Origin: RGIG3009 sp045590855
GTDB taxonomy: Bacteria; Bacillota; Clostridia; Oscillospirales; Acutalibacteraceae
Assembly (NCBI GenBank): GCA_045590855.1
Contig: JAZNRV010000131.1
Coordinates: 1 to 15,458, forward strand
Direction: 5' to 3'
Length of the DNA: 15,458 bases
The notes below the pieces were generated by a model. It was not told the DNA's origin. It worked only from the letters and a program-made list of their open reading frames with translations, and made no database searches. This document shows, piece by piece, positions 1-5,983 of this stretch. Numbering within the stretch: the first letter of the stretch is position 1; the number at the start of each line of letters is the position of its first letter. The position numbers and the translations under genes were made by a program.

Positions 1-438
1 ATTGCCCATGTGCATGGGGCCGGTGGGGTTGGCGGAAACAAATTCCACCATGACTTTTTTGCCTTTGCCGTAATCACTGCGACCGTAGTTTTCTTTTTGA
101 GAAAGAATTTGTGCTACTGCATCGGCATAAAAAGTAGGGGAAAGAAAAACGTTCAAAAAGCCGGGGCCGGCAACTTCGGCGCGGTCAAAATACGTGTTTT
201 CCAGTGCCAAGTATTTGACAATGCTTTCGGCAATTTGGCGGGGTGCTTTGTGAAAAGCACGCGCCGAGACCATGGCGACATTGGCGGCAAAATCACCGTT
301 TTTGCGGTCTGCCGGTACCTCGATGGTAAAATCCGGTAACGGCTCGTTCGGCAATTCGTTTGCCGCTATGGCACTCTCGACAGCGGCGCGAATCGCGCTG
401 TCCAGTTGTTGTTGGGTTTGTTCTGCGATTGTTAACAT
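1..438 (-). CDS. argS: Arginyl-tRNA synthetase, N-terminal 146 residues (gene runs off the left edge)
   Basis: Class I aminoacyl-tRNA synthetase that charges tRNA-Arg with arginine using ATP in the cytoplasm. The visible part begins MLTIAEQTQQ and holds the Arg-tRNA-synthetase N-terminal domain (about residues 1-115). It ends in the hallmark block VEFVSANPTGPMHMGN at residues 131-146, where HMGN is this family's version of the HIGH ATP-binding signature. The rest of the catalytic core, the KMSKS loop and the anticodon-binding domain lie outside the window. The ATG at 438-436 is preceded by GAGGAAG within the end of the upstream gene, whose stop codon overlaps this start by 7 bases, so the two are likely translationally coupled. 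It is third in the murI-ywiB-argS operon. Identification is firm because of the motif block. Confidence 0.95.
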   Translation of the reverse strand, partial: MLTIAEQTQQQLDSAIRAAVESAIAANELPNEPLPDFTIEVPADRKNGDFAANVAMVSARAFHKAPRQIAESIVKYLALENTYFDRAEVAGPGFLNVFLSPTFYADAVAQILSQKENYGRSDYGKGKKVMVEFVSANPTGPMHMGN

Positions 439-824
439 GTTGGCACTTCCTCAACCAAAATTTCTATTTCATTTATTATTGTTTCCATGGTGTAGTGCGC
501 ACGTATCGTACCGCCACAAGCGGATAAATCGGTGCACAAGTGATGGGTATCAACGGGAAACGTCATCTCGCCATACGGTGTTTTGCAATGACAAAGATGT
601 TGTTTGTTTTCCTCTAAAATTAAGTGTGTTGTAATTCCGCTTTTTCGTATAAACAAAACACGGGTATCGTCAACCGATACGGTGACAGTTGCCCCATCGG
701 TTTCGGTATAACACAATTTAAAACCGTTTTTGGTGGTGTTTAATGTTCCGACGGCATCAATGGTAGTCAGGGTGGTTTCGCCGTCGGTCGTTTGGTGATT
801 GCAAAAGCGAACGGTTACATTCAT
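432..824 (-). CDS. ywiB: DUF1934 / YwiB-like beta-barrel protein
   Basis: A 130-residue protein without signal peptide or membrane segment, rich in alternating hydrophobic and polar strands, as expected for the small calycin-like DUF1934 barrel. Visible family-type features are the N-terminal MNVTVRF strand, a GTLNTTKNGFKLCYTE segment and a C-terminal GGTIRAHYTM strand. The molecular role of the family is unknown. Position supports the call: in Bacillus and many Clostridia the DUF1934 gene ywiB lies directly before argS, as here. The ATG at 824-822 overlaps the murI TGA stop (ATGA), and GGAGG stands upstream of it. The 3' end overlaps the argS start by 7 bases. The family assignment is from recognition of sequence and synteny, so the symbol is tentative. 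Confidence 0.75.
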   Translation of the reverse strand: MNVTVRFCNHQTTDGETTLTTIDAVGTLNTTKNGFKLCYTETDGATVTVSVDDTRVLFIRKSGITTHLILEENKQHLCHCKTPYGEMTFPVDTHHLCTDLSACGGTIRAHYTMETIINEIEILVEEVPTC

Positions 825-1636
825 TGCAAATCCTCCACGCGGATTTGCCGAACGTTATCGCCCACCGGTCTGCCCAAAAACATTTCCGCCACGTTGACAA
901 AGTTGTGCGGGCGGTCACTGACAAAAAATTCGCATTTGCCGTTTTGTGTCTGCGATGACAGGGTGTCGGTTTGTTGTAACAGTGTTTTGCAATACGAAGC
1001 GCAAGCTTCACCCGAATTGATTAGCGTGACATTGTCACCCATGATACGGGAAATGATGGGGGAAAGTAACGGGAAATGGGTGCAACCTAAAATGATGGTG
1101 TCGACTTGTTGTTCCATCAAGGGTTGCAAATATTGCCGCAGTACCGCTTCGGTAGCGAGGTTGTCAGGCTCAATCCATCCGCTTTCCACAAGCGACACCA
1201 AAACAGGACACGCCGTGGCAAAGACTTGAATGTCGCCTCGCTGTTGTTGCAATGCTTTTTCGAACGAGCGAGATTGTACGGTCACCGCGGTGCCGAGAAC
1301 GCCGATTTTTCCGTTTTTGGTGGCAGTCAACGCGGCATCTGCTGTGGGTTCCACCACCCCCCACGCGGGGACATCCAGTGACGATAACAAATCACCGGCT
1401 ACCGAACTGACGGTACCGCAAGCGGCAATGATACATTTGACACCGTGGTTTAACAAAAACCGCGAGTTCTGCAAGGTGAAGTGACGAATAATCTCAGGAC
1501 TGCGTGAACCGTACGGAACGCGACCTGTATCGCCAAAATAAATCAAATTTTCATACGGCAAACGCTTTAACAGTTCGCGAACAACGGTGAGCCCACCCAA
1601 GCCGGAGTCAAACACTCCAATCGGACGATTATCCAT
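821..1636 (-). CDS. murI: Glutamate racemase
   Basis: Interconverts L- and D-glutamate without cofactor, supplying D-Glu for peptidoglycan precursors in the cytoplasm. The 271-residue length is normal. Motifs seen: IGVFDSGLGGL (6-16) with catalytic-site Asp10-Ser11, FGDTGRVPYGSRS (34-46), the first catalytic Cys73, and LGCTHFPLL (183-191) with the second catalytic Cys185 and His187. The first cysteine motif reads A-C-G-T-V-S rather than the common A-C-N-T-A-S, so the usual Asn is Gly74; both cysteines are kept, so I expect activity. The start at 1636 has AAAGGAGG upstream and a good promoter at 1668-1696. It is first in the operon with ywiB and argS; its TGA overlaps the ywiB ATG. Confidence 0.95.
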   Translation of the reverse strand: MDNRPIGVFDSGLGGLTVVRELLKRLPYENLIYFGDTGRVPYGSRSPEIIRHFTLQNSRFLLNHGVKCIIAACGTVSSVAGDLLSSLDVPAWGVVEPTADAALTATKNGKIGVLGTAVTVQSRSFEKALQQQRGDIQVFATACPVLVSLVESGWIEPDNLATEAVLRQYLQPLMEQQVDTIILGCTHFPLLSPIISRIMGDNVTLINSGEACASYCKTLLQQTDTLSSQTQNGKCEFFVSDRPHNFVNVAEMFLGRPVGDNVRQIRVEDLQ

Positions 1637-1667
1637 AACTTTCCACCCTCCTTTGTTATACTATGTT

Positions 1668-1696
1668 ATCATAGCACAGTTTATTTCGAAATACAA
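1668..1696 (-). promoter_or_regulatory. Promoter of murI-ywiB-argS operon
   Basis: On the minus strand, -35 TTGTAT (1696-1691) and -10 TATGAT (1673-1668) are separated by exactly 17 bases. They lie 31 bases before the murI ATG, with AAAGGAGG between. This is a typical vegetative sigma-A site by eye. Confidence 0.7.
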
Positions 1697-1702
1697 CCAA
1701 AA

Positions 1703-1735
1703 TAGCAAAAATCCCCAACCGTTATGCGGTTGGGG
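1703..1735 (-). terminator. Terminator after the CDP-alcohol phosphatidyltransferase gene
   Basis: A perfect 9-bp inverted repeat (CCCCAACCG at 1713-1721, CGGTTGGGG at 1727-1735) with a 5-base loop lies just after the minus-strand stop at 1742. On that strand it is followed by ATTTTTGCTATTTT. Confidence 0.85.
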
Positions 1736-1741
1736 AGGGGA

Positions 1742-2311
1742 TTATTGAACATGGAATATTGTTTTTGCTTCGGATGGGTAGTTTTTGACTCGAAAGTGAA
1801 TAAGCAGTTCCTCTATTGAAGAGAGTGCACACGCGGCACAAGCAATCCACGAAACGGTAGCAGAATTGGCAAACAACAGTAAGTATGGCACGCAAAACAA
1901 CACAATTCCGGTTGCTTTATTCGCATAAGTATGTAGCGAAGAAAAGCGGCGATACTTGACAGCCGCCAGCAAATACATCCCGATTCGCAATAGTGCTAAT
2001 GCGGATACAACGTACCATACAGCAGTCGGGACTCGCGGTACTAAAAAGGGAATAACATGGGTTAACATGGAAGCATAAAATAACAAGTCGGCAATGCTGT
2101 CCAAGCGCGAACCCAAATCACTGGTGAGTTTAAAACGCCGTGCGATAAAACCGTCAACTGCATCGCTTACACCGCACAAGGAATACAGAATATAAAAGAT
2201 TGGTGAAAAAGACGGTAAAAACAACAAAACGACGGAGCCGGCAATCCGAAAACAGGTAATACTATTCGGCAAATGAACAAGGGCGGAAGATACGGTTTTT
2301 TGTTGTTTCAT
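1742..2311 (-). CDS. CDP-alcohol phosphatidyltransferase family membrane enzyme
   Basis: Transfers a phosphatidyl group from a CDP-activated lipid to an alcohol, in the cytoplasmic membrane. The family signature D-x2-D-G-x2-A-R-x8-G-x3-D-x3-D is complete: Asp50, Asp53-Gly54, Ala57-Arg58, Gly67, Asp71, Asp75. The acidic residues bind the divalent cation. The N-terminal PNSITCFRI resembles the PN-ITxxR opening of PgsA/PssA proteins. Several hydrophobic segments (about 22-48, 76-95, 98-117, 132-150, 152-165) fit a polytopic enzyme of normal length (189 residues). AAAGGAG precedes the ATG. It lies 29 bases behind the PTS IIC gene, so it is probably co-transcribed, and it ends at a strong terminator. 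I cannot tell whether the acceptor is glycerol phosphate, serine, inositol or something else, so no symbol is given. Confidence 0.88.
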   Translation of the reverse strand: MKQQKTVSSALVHLPNSITCFRIAGSVVLLFLPSFSPIFYILYSLCGVSDAVDGFIARRFKLTSDLGSRLDSIADLLFYASMLTHVIPFLVPRVPTAVWYVVSALALLRIGMYLLAAVKYRRFSSLHTYANKATGIVLFCVPYLLLFANSATVSWIACAACALSSIEELLIHFRVKNYPSEAKTIFHVQ

Positions 2312-2340
2312 TTTACGGCTCCTTTCGTGTTGTATTTTTA

Positions 2341-3471
2341 TTATAAATCCAGTTTTAAATCGTTTTCTTTAATCCAACCAATGCGGCGAAGCGGCAAACT
2401 GATTAGCCAAGTCAAAACCGCCGGCAGCACCACGGCAATGAGCAAAAGCCCTATCCAATCCATAAGCGTAGGCGTGATAGCAACAGCCCCTTGTTTGATA
2501 GCGGCGGCAGAAGGTTCCAGCCAACCGGTAATTACACCGATAGGGCCGACCAATCCGCAAGTGCCCATGCCGGACGATACGGGGGTGCCGTTCATTTCCA
2601 AGCGGAATAAGCAGGTGGCAAGCGGACCGGTAATAGCGGAAGCAAGCGTTGGCGGAATCCAAATGCGAGGGTTGCGAACAATATTTCCCATTTGCAACAT
2701 GCTGGTACCAAGACCTTGTGCCAAAAGACCACCTACGCGGTTTTCGCGGTAACTCATAACCGCAAAACCGACCATTTGCGCACAGCAGCCGGCCACGGCG
2801 GCACCGCCTGCTAAACCTGTCAAACTGAGTGCCGCACAAACGGCAGCACTGCTTATCGGCAAGGTGAGAATAATGCCAACAATCACCGAAACCAAAATTC
2901 CCATTACAAAGGGGTGTTGCATGGTTGACCACATAATCAAATTGCCTGTCCAGTTGGCGGCCGTTCCAATGGGAGAAGCCACTAACCAAGCAAAACCCAC
3001 ACCGCAAAGAATGGTGACAATGGGTGTTGCCAAAATATCGATTTTGGTTTCTTTGCTGATGGCTTTGCCGATTTCCGTTGCAAAAATTGCCACAAAAAAT
3101 ACGGCCAAAGGACCACCGGCACCACCCAAAATGTTGGTGGCAAAACCAACCGAAATCAGCGAAAACAATACCAGAGGAGGTGCGTTAAGGGCACGACCGA
3201 TAGCAACCGCCATGCCGGGACCCACCATTAGCGAACACAAACCGCCCAAGGTGTAATGCAAAGCATTTTCGCCTTTTCCAACGGTGAAAAGTGTTTCTTG
3301 CAAAAAACCGATACCGGCTTGCGTGCCCAAGGTATCCAAAATCGTTCCAACCAGCAACGTACAAAAAAGACCTTGTGCCATGGCGCTCATGGCATCAATA
3401 AAATACCGTTTTGCCGAAAAAACAATGTCTTTGCGCTTTAAAAACGTTGCAAAACGATTGTCCTTTTTCAT
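2341..3471 (-). CDS. PTS sugar transporter subunit IIC-like (PfoR / PTS_EIIC_2 family) membrane protein
   Basis: A 376-residue polytopic protein with about nine or ten hydrophobic segments rich in Gly and Ala. Stretches such as GGLCSLMVGPGMAVAIGRAL, GGAGGPLAVFF, ENRVGGLLAQGLGTSMLQMG and GMGTCGLVGPIGVITGW are typical of the EIIC_2 / PfoR group, which is related to PTS permeases and was first described as a regulator of perfringolysin expression. No EIIA or EIIB domain is fused or adjacent, so the sugar (if any) is unknown. The reading frame extends 20 codons further upstream, but the start at 3471 is chosen because AAGGAGGAG sits 6 bases before it and the promoter overlaps the longer version. 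It heads an operon with the phosphatidyltransferase gene. Confidence 0.85.
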   Translation of the reverse strand: MKKDNRFATFLKRKDIVFSAKRYFIDAMSAMAQGLFCTLLVGTILDTLGTQAGIGFLQETLFTVGKGENALHYTLGGLCSLMVGPGMAVAIGRALNAPPLVLFSLISVGFATNILGGAGGPLAVFFVAIFATEIGKAISKETKIDILATPIVTILCGVGFAWLVASPIGTAANWTGNLIMWSTMQHPFVMGILVSVIVGIILTLPISSAAVCAALSLTGLAGGAAVAGCCAQMVGFAVMSYRENRVGGLLAQGLGTSMLQMGNIVRNPRIWIPPTLASAITGPLATCLFRLEMNGTPVSSGMGTCGLVGPIGVITGWLEPSAAAIKQGAVAITPTLMDWIGLLLIAVVLPAVLTWLISLPLRRIGWIKENDLKLDL

Positions 3472-3502
3472 AAGTAACTCCTCCTTATGGATATTTCTAC
3501 CT

Positions 3503-3531
3503 ATTGTATACCATTTTGACAATTTATGCAA
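3503..3531 (-). promoter_or_regulatory. Promoter of PTS IIC - phosphatidyltransferase operon
   Basis: Minus strand -35 TTGCAT (3531-3526), 17-base spacer, -10 TACAAT (3508-3503), 31 bases before the chosen ATG at 3471. Confidence 0.7.
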
Positions 3532-3559
3532 GAGTTTCTCTTTAAAACAAGGGATTTTC

Positions 3560-3588
3560 TTGACTTTGGCAGCAGAAAGGAGTATAAT
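3560..3588 (+). promoter_or_regulatory. Promoter of tRNA-Pro
   Basis: TTGACT (3560-3565), 17-base spacer, perfect TATAAT (3583-3588), ending 27 bases before the tRNA. This is one of the closest matches to the sigma-A consensus in the window. Confidence 0.85.
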
Positions 3589-3615
3589 TCATCTCGGTTA
3601 TCAGAGTTCTGATTT

Positions 3616-3691
3616 CGGGGTGTAGCGCAGTTGGTAGCGCGCCTGCTTTGGGAGCAGGATGCCGCAGGTTCGAATCCTGTCACTCCGACCA
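3616..3691 (+). tRNA. tRNA-Pro (anticodon TGG), CCA encoded
   Basis: The full cloverleaf can be drawn. The 7-bp acceptor stem pairs CGGGGTG with CACTCCG (one G-U). The D arm contains AGTTGGTAG. The anticodon stem CCTGC/GCAGG encloses loop TTTGGGA with anticodon TGG, which reads CCA and related proline codons. The T arm contains GGTTCGAATCC. Discriminator A3688 is followed by an encoded CCA. A near-consensus promoter precedes it and a hairpin terminator begins at its last base. Its 3' end is echoed at 5243-5252, see the att-like repeat. Confidence 0.97.
3682..3691 (+). repeat. tRNA 3'-end copy of an att-like direct repeat
   Basis: ACTCCGACCA at the 3' end of tRNA-Pro recurs exactly at 5243-5252. 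Tyrosine-recombinase elements commonly integrate at tRNA 3' ends and leave such a duplication. Ten bases is short, and no integrase is seen, so this is an inference. Confidence 0.45.
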
Positions 3692-3725
3692 AAAATCCTC
3701 ATTCGTAAGAATGGGGATTTTTACT
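3691..3725 (+). terminator. Terminator of tRNA-Pro
   Basis: A 14-bp stem (3691-3704 with 3709-3722, one G-T pair) capped by GTAA begins at the last base of the encoded CCA. The 3' arm ends in TTTTT and the T-rich sequence continues. Confidence 0.8.
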
Positions 3726-3890
3726 TTTTCACTCTTCACTTTTCACTCTTCACTATTCTCTGCAATTTTTGATATTTGATAGAGGATTTTTGGAAGTAAT
3801 AAGTAATAGTGAATAGTTAAGAGGTTTGGTGTCTGCTTCGCAGACTAATTTATAAAATTTTGCAAAATGCCGATTTCGGCATTTTCTTTT
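3726..3890. repeat. Low-complexity and hairpin repeat cluster (MITE-like)
   Basis: No coding sequence is seen here. TTTTCACTCTTCAC occurs twice in tandem (3726-3739, 3740-3753). CTCTTCACTATTC (3746-3758) is nearly the reverse complement of 3811-3823 (one mismatch), forming a long imperfect inverted repeat. Two compact perfect hairpins follow: GTCTGC-TTC-GCAGAC (3831-3845), and a 10-bp stem at 3864-3873/3876-3885 followed by CTTTTTT, which could act as a terminator. Repeats of this TTCACT type are often multi-copy in Clostridia, but copy number cannot be seen from one window. Confidence 0.55.
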
Positions 3891-4017
3891 TTATAAACAC
3901 TTTTTATACTTTTTCACATTCTCCTGCTAATTTTTACTGATTCAAAATTATTAAATAAACAAATATTATAACTCCTTTAGCATTTGTTTTTGACATATAC
4001 TGAAGAACTTTGATTCC
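3891..4017. other. AT-rich non-coding stretch before the small RNA / NERD promoter
   Basis: Very AT-rich sequence with no open frame of note. A TTGACA at 3990-3995 has no convincing -10 partner at 17 bases. Otherwise I see nothing in it. Confidence 0.4.
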
Positions 4018-4046
4018 TTGACTATTTTCATCATTTATGATATACT
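4018..4046 (+). promoter_or_regulatory. Promoter for candidate small RNA / NERD leader
   Basis: TTGACT (4018-4023), 17-base spacer, TATACT (4041-4046). The predicted transcript starts near 4053, just before the GC-rich structured segment. Confidence 0.75.
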
Positions 4047-4052
4047 ATAAAA

Positions 4053-4113
4053 TAACAAAGGGCTGGTCGTGAGACCCTGGTCCACCGACTGGCGGGGATT
4101 TTCCCCGCTTTTT
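4053..4113 (+). ncRNA. Candidate structured small RNA or attenuator leader
   Basis: This is a GC-rich island in AT-rich DNA, bracketed by a near-consensus promoter and an intrinsic terminator, giving a transcript of about 60 nt. GGTC-GTGA-GACC (4065-4076) forms a hairpin with a GNRA-type tetraloop. CTGGTC occurs twice (4063-4068 and 4077-4082), and GACTGG (4087-4092) can pair with either copy, so alternative folds are possible. It could be a free-standing RNA, or a regulatory leader for the NERD gene that begins 34 bases later. I do not recognise it as a known riboswitch class. Confidence 0.45.
4092..4113 (+). terminator. Intrinsic terminator between small RNA and NERD gene
   Basis: GCGGGGA (4092-4098) and TCCCCGC (4102-4108) form a perfect 7-bp stem with a TTT loop, followed by TTTTTGTTTT. 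It lies between promoter and gene, so any expression of the downstream gene from this promoter must read through it. Confidence 0.8.
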
Positions 4114-4146
4114 GTTTTATCTAATTAATCAAGAGGGGTTTGCTTT

Positions 4147-5154
4147 ATGCCTTTACAAGAAATATTTCAAGCACTTTTATCATCTGTTTTTCAAATAATT
4201 CTCTTACTAATTAATCCCGTAGTTTTGATTCCAGTTATAATTGTAATTGTTATTCTTGCAAAGAAAAACAAGGAATATAAAAACGGTGCATATTATCAAA
4301 TCACAAAACTTCCTTATCTTTCTGTTAGAAATGACATAGGACGATATGGTGAATATTATACCTACAAGCGTTTAAAGCATTTTGAATCTGAAGGCTCAAA
4401 ATTCCTTTTCAACATTTACATTCCTAAAGATAATGGCGAGACAACAGAAATTGATGTTTTAATGATTTCACCAAAAGGTCTTTTTGTGTTTGAAAGTAAA
4501 AACTATAGCGGTTGGATTTTCGGCAGTGAGAACCAAAAAAATTGGTATCAAACTCTCCCCGCCGGCAGAGGAAGAAGTCATAAGGAAAATTTCTATAATC
4601 CTATAATGCAAAACCGTTCACATATAAAACATTTAAAAGCATTTCTTGGTACTGATATTCCTGTTAGGTCAATCATTGTGTTTTCTGATAGATGCACCTT
4701 GAAAAATGTAAAAATCACAAGCGATGATATTAGTGTAATTAATCGCTATAATGTTAACCCCGTAATATCTACTATTTGCAATCAATCTCAAGAAAATCTA
4801 TTGAGTGCGGAAGAGATTTCTAATATATATAACAAACTTTATCCCTGCACCCAAATAGATGAAACTACGAAAGTTCAGCATATAACAAACATTCACAACA
4901 AGATAAATGCTACTCCATTACAACAAGTTGATGTGCCTGAAGATATAACGCAAACAAACAATGATATAAGCGAAAACTCGTCTACCGTTAGTCAAGAAAC
5001 TGAAAACACAGCAGAAACAAGCCAAGAATTAAAATGCCCAAAGTGCGGTGCTGATTTAATTATTAGAACCGCTACGAGAGGTTCTAATGCAGGCAAACAA
5101 TTCTATGGGTGTTCCAACTATCCTAAATGCAGATATATAGAAAATATTAAGTGA
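4147..5154 (+). CDS. Membrane-anchored NERD (nuclease-related domain) protein with C-terminal topoisomerase-type zinc finger
   Basis: A 335-residue protein in three parts. An N-terminal hydrophobic segment (about 15-38) ending in KKNKEYK suggests a membrane anchor with the rest in the cytoplasm. A NERD domain follows at about 63-180, with GRYGEYYTYKRL (65-76), TEIDVLMISPKGLFVFESKN (100-119) and a W-x-Q block; Glu69, Asp103, Glu116 and Lys118 match the restriction-endonuclease-like E...D...E-x-K pattern. A low-complexity linker rich in Asn, Thr and Glu spans about 240-293. The C-terminal finger has Cys297, Cys300, Cys322 and Cys328, as in the topoisomerase I C4 finger (zf-C4_Topoisom). NERD proteins are predicted nucleases of poorly known role, often in accessory regions. 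AAGAGGGG precedes the start. Base composition is more AT-rich than its neighbours, fitting acquisition. Confidence 0.88.
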   Translation: MPLQEIFQALLSSVFQIILLLINPVVLIPVIIVIVILAKKNKEYKNGAYYQITKLPYLSVRNDIGRYGEYYTYKRLKHFESEGSKFLFNIYIPKDNGETTEIDVLMISPKGLFVFESKNYSGWIFGSENQKNWYQTLPAGRGRSHKENFYNPIMQNRSHIKHLKAFLGTDIPVRSIIVFSDRCTLKNVKITSDDISVINRYNVNPVISTICNQSQENLLSAEEISNIYNKLYPCTQIDETTKVQHITNIHNKINATPLQQVDVPEDITQTNNDISENSSTVSQETENTAETSQELKCPKCGADLIIRTATRGSNAGKQFYGCSNYPKCRYIENIK

Positions 5155-5242
5155 TATTTTCGAGAAAATTCTAGATATGTACTGTTTATGGCTGCGAAAA
5201 ACCTAGTATTTATGCGGGTTTACGCTTGATTACTGTAACGCT
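5155..5242. other. Non-coding tail of the inserted segment
   Basis: AT-rich, with no gene seen. It leads directly into the 10-bp copy of the tRNA 3' end and would be the right end of the insertion if that interpretation is correct. Confidence 0.35.
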
Positions 5243-5252
5243 ACTCCGACCA
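5243..5252 (+). repeat. Second copy of the tRNA-Pro 3' end (att-like)
   Basis: ACTCCGACCA is identical to 3682-3691, including the encoded CCA. The preceding bases do not form a tRNA T arm, so this is not a second tRNA gene. Confidence 0.45.
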
Positions 5253-5253
5253 T

Positions 5254-5307
5254 ATCGAGTGTTCATAACCAACTTGAATGTTGGAAATGGGCACTCGATT
5301 TCTTTTT
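5254..5307 (+). terminator. Terminator-like hairpin right of the att-like copy
   Basis: ATCGAGTG (5254-5261) pairs with CACTCGAT (5292-5299), enclosing an inner CCAAC/GTTGG stem (5269-5273, 5280-5284), followed by TTTCTTTTT. It may be the pre-insertion terminator of tRNA-Pro, because it begins one base after the att-like copy. Confidence 0.55.
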
Positions 5308-5310
5308 GCC

Positions 5311-5359
5311 TTTATGAAAATTCTTCAACACAGAATAACCAAGTGTCGTTTTTCATAAA
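5311..5359. repeat. Inverted repeat upstream of the DUF6512 gene
   Basis: TTTATGAAAA (5311-5320) is the exact reverse complement of TTTTCATAAA (5350-5359), with 29 bases between. It lies 33 bases before the ATG and could be a regulator site or a chance AT-rich match. I see no convincing sigma-A promoter for this gene. Confidence 0.3.
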
Positions 5360-5391
5360 ATTTTAACAAAAATGTACTGTGGAGGAGAGAT

Positions 5392-5919
5392 ATGAATCGA
5401 GATATATCCCTTTGGCAATTTGCCGGGTTTTCGTTGAGCTCGCTTTTGGGAACGTTGTTGCACTTTTTATACGATTGGACAAACGAGGCGTTGTTGATGG
5501 CACCGTTTTCGGGAGTGAACGAATCGACATGGGAACACATGAAACTGCTATATTTTCCTTTGTTTGTTTTTGCACTGATACAAAGTCGCTTTTTTAAAGA
5601 ATACAAGAATTTTTGGTGTGTAAAACTGTTGGGGATTACAGCGGGGCTTATCACGATTCCCGTATTGTTTTACACCTACAACGGTGCGTTTGGCAAATCG
5701 CCCGATTGGTTGAACATTACGATATTTTTCGTTGCGGCGGCGGTGGCATTTTGGCTGGAAGCACGGTTGCTTAAAAAGAATTTTTTTCGGTGTCGGTGGT
5801 CGGCACTTGCTTTCGGCGTACTTTGCTTGATTGGCGTTTTGTTTGTGGTGTTTACCTTTGCTACACCGCAAATACCGTTATTTCAAGACCCGTTAACGGG
5901 GAAATACGGACTAAAATAA
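5392..5919 (+). CDS. DUF6512 family integral membrane protein
   Basis: A 175-residue hydrophobic protein with about five membrane segments (roughly 8-28, 50-66, 76-96, 104-121, 135-157) and no enzymatic motif I recognise. The conserved-looking stretch GTLLHFLYDW (20-29), then PFSGVNESTWEHMKLLYFP (38-56), is the pattern I associate with DUF6512 proteins of Clostridia; function is unknown. GGAGGAG precedes the ATG. It lies 64 bases before the Mn-catalase gene on the same strand, and a separate promoter may serve that gene. The family name is from memory of the motif, so treat it as likely rather than proven; a membrane protein is certain. Confidence 0.7.
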   Translation: MNRDISLWQFAGFSLSSLLGTLLHFLYDWTNEALLMAPFSGVNESTWEHMKLLYFPLFVFALIQSRFFKEYKNFWCVKLLGITAGLITIPVLFYTYNGAFGKSPDWLNITIFFVAAAVAFWLEARLLKKNFFRCRWSALAFGVLCLIGVLFVVFTFATPQIPLFQDPLTGKYGLK

Positions 5920-5932
5920 GACAAGAATATTT

Positions 5933-5962
5933 TTGCAAAAGATGGAAAAAATACGTTATAAC
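5933..5962 (+). promoter_or_regulatory. Candidate promoter of the Mn-catalase gene
   Basis: TTGCAA (5933-5938), 18-base spacer, TATAAC (5957-5962), followed by AAAGGAGGT before the ATG at 5984. The leader would be short, about 15 bases. Moderate match. Confidence 0.45.
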
Positions 5963-5983
5963 AAATAAAAGGAGGTAACGTAA

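Larger units (their letters stand above)
3692..5252. mobile_element. Probable inserted (integrated) segment downstream of tRNA-Pro, no recombinase visible
   Basis: The segment is bounded by tRNA-Pro and a 10-bp copy of its 3' end. It is much more AT-rich than its flanks. It carries repeats, a candidate small RNA and a NERD-domain gene unrelated to the neighbours. Immediately beyond the right copy is a terminator-like hairpin (5254-5307) that could be the original tRNA terminator. There is no integrase or excisionase gene, so it would be a remnant or a non-autonomous insertion. Confidence 0.4.

Noticed and set aside
4053..4113. ZTP (pfl) riboswitch
   Set aside because: GGTCGTGA and GACTGGCG recall parts of the ZTP consensus, but they are separated by an extra hairpin, the conserved 3' CCGCCTGGGC part is missing, and the following gene is not in folate or purine metabolism.
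5215..5252. A second tRNA gene ending in ACTCCGACCA
   Set aside because: No T-arm stem, anticodon arm or matching acceptor 5' strand can be found upstream; only the last ten bases match.
5889..5900. Palindrome CCCGTTAACGGG as a terminator or operator
   Set aside because: It lies inside the last codons of the DUF6512 gene, has no T-run after it, and can be explained as coding sequence.
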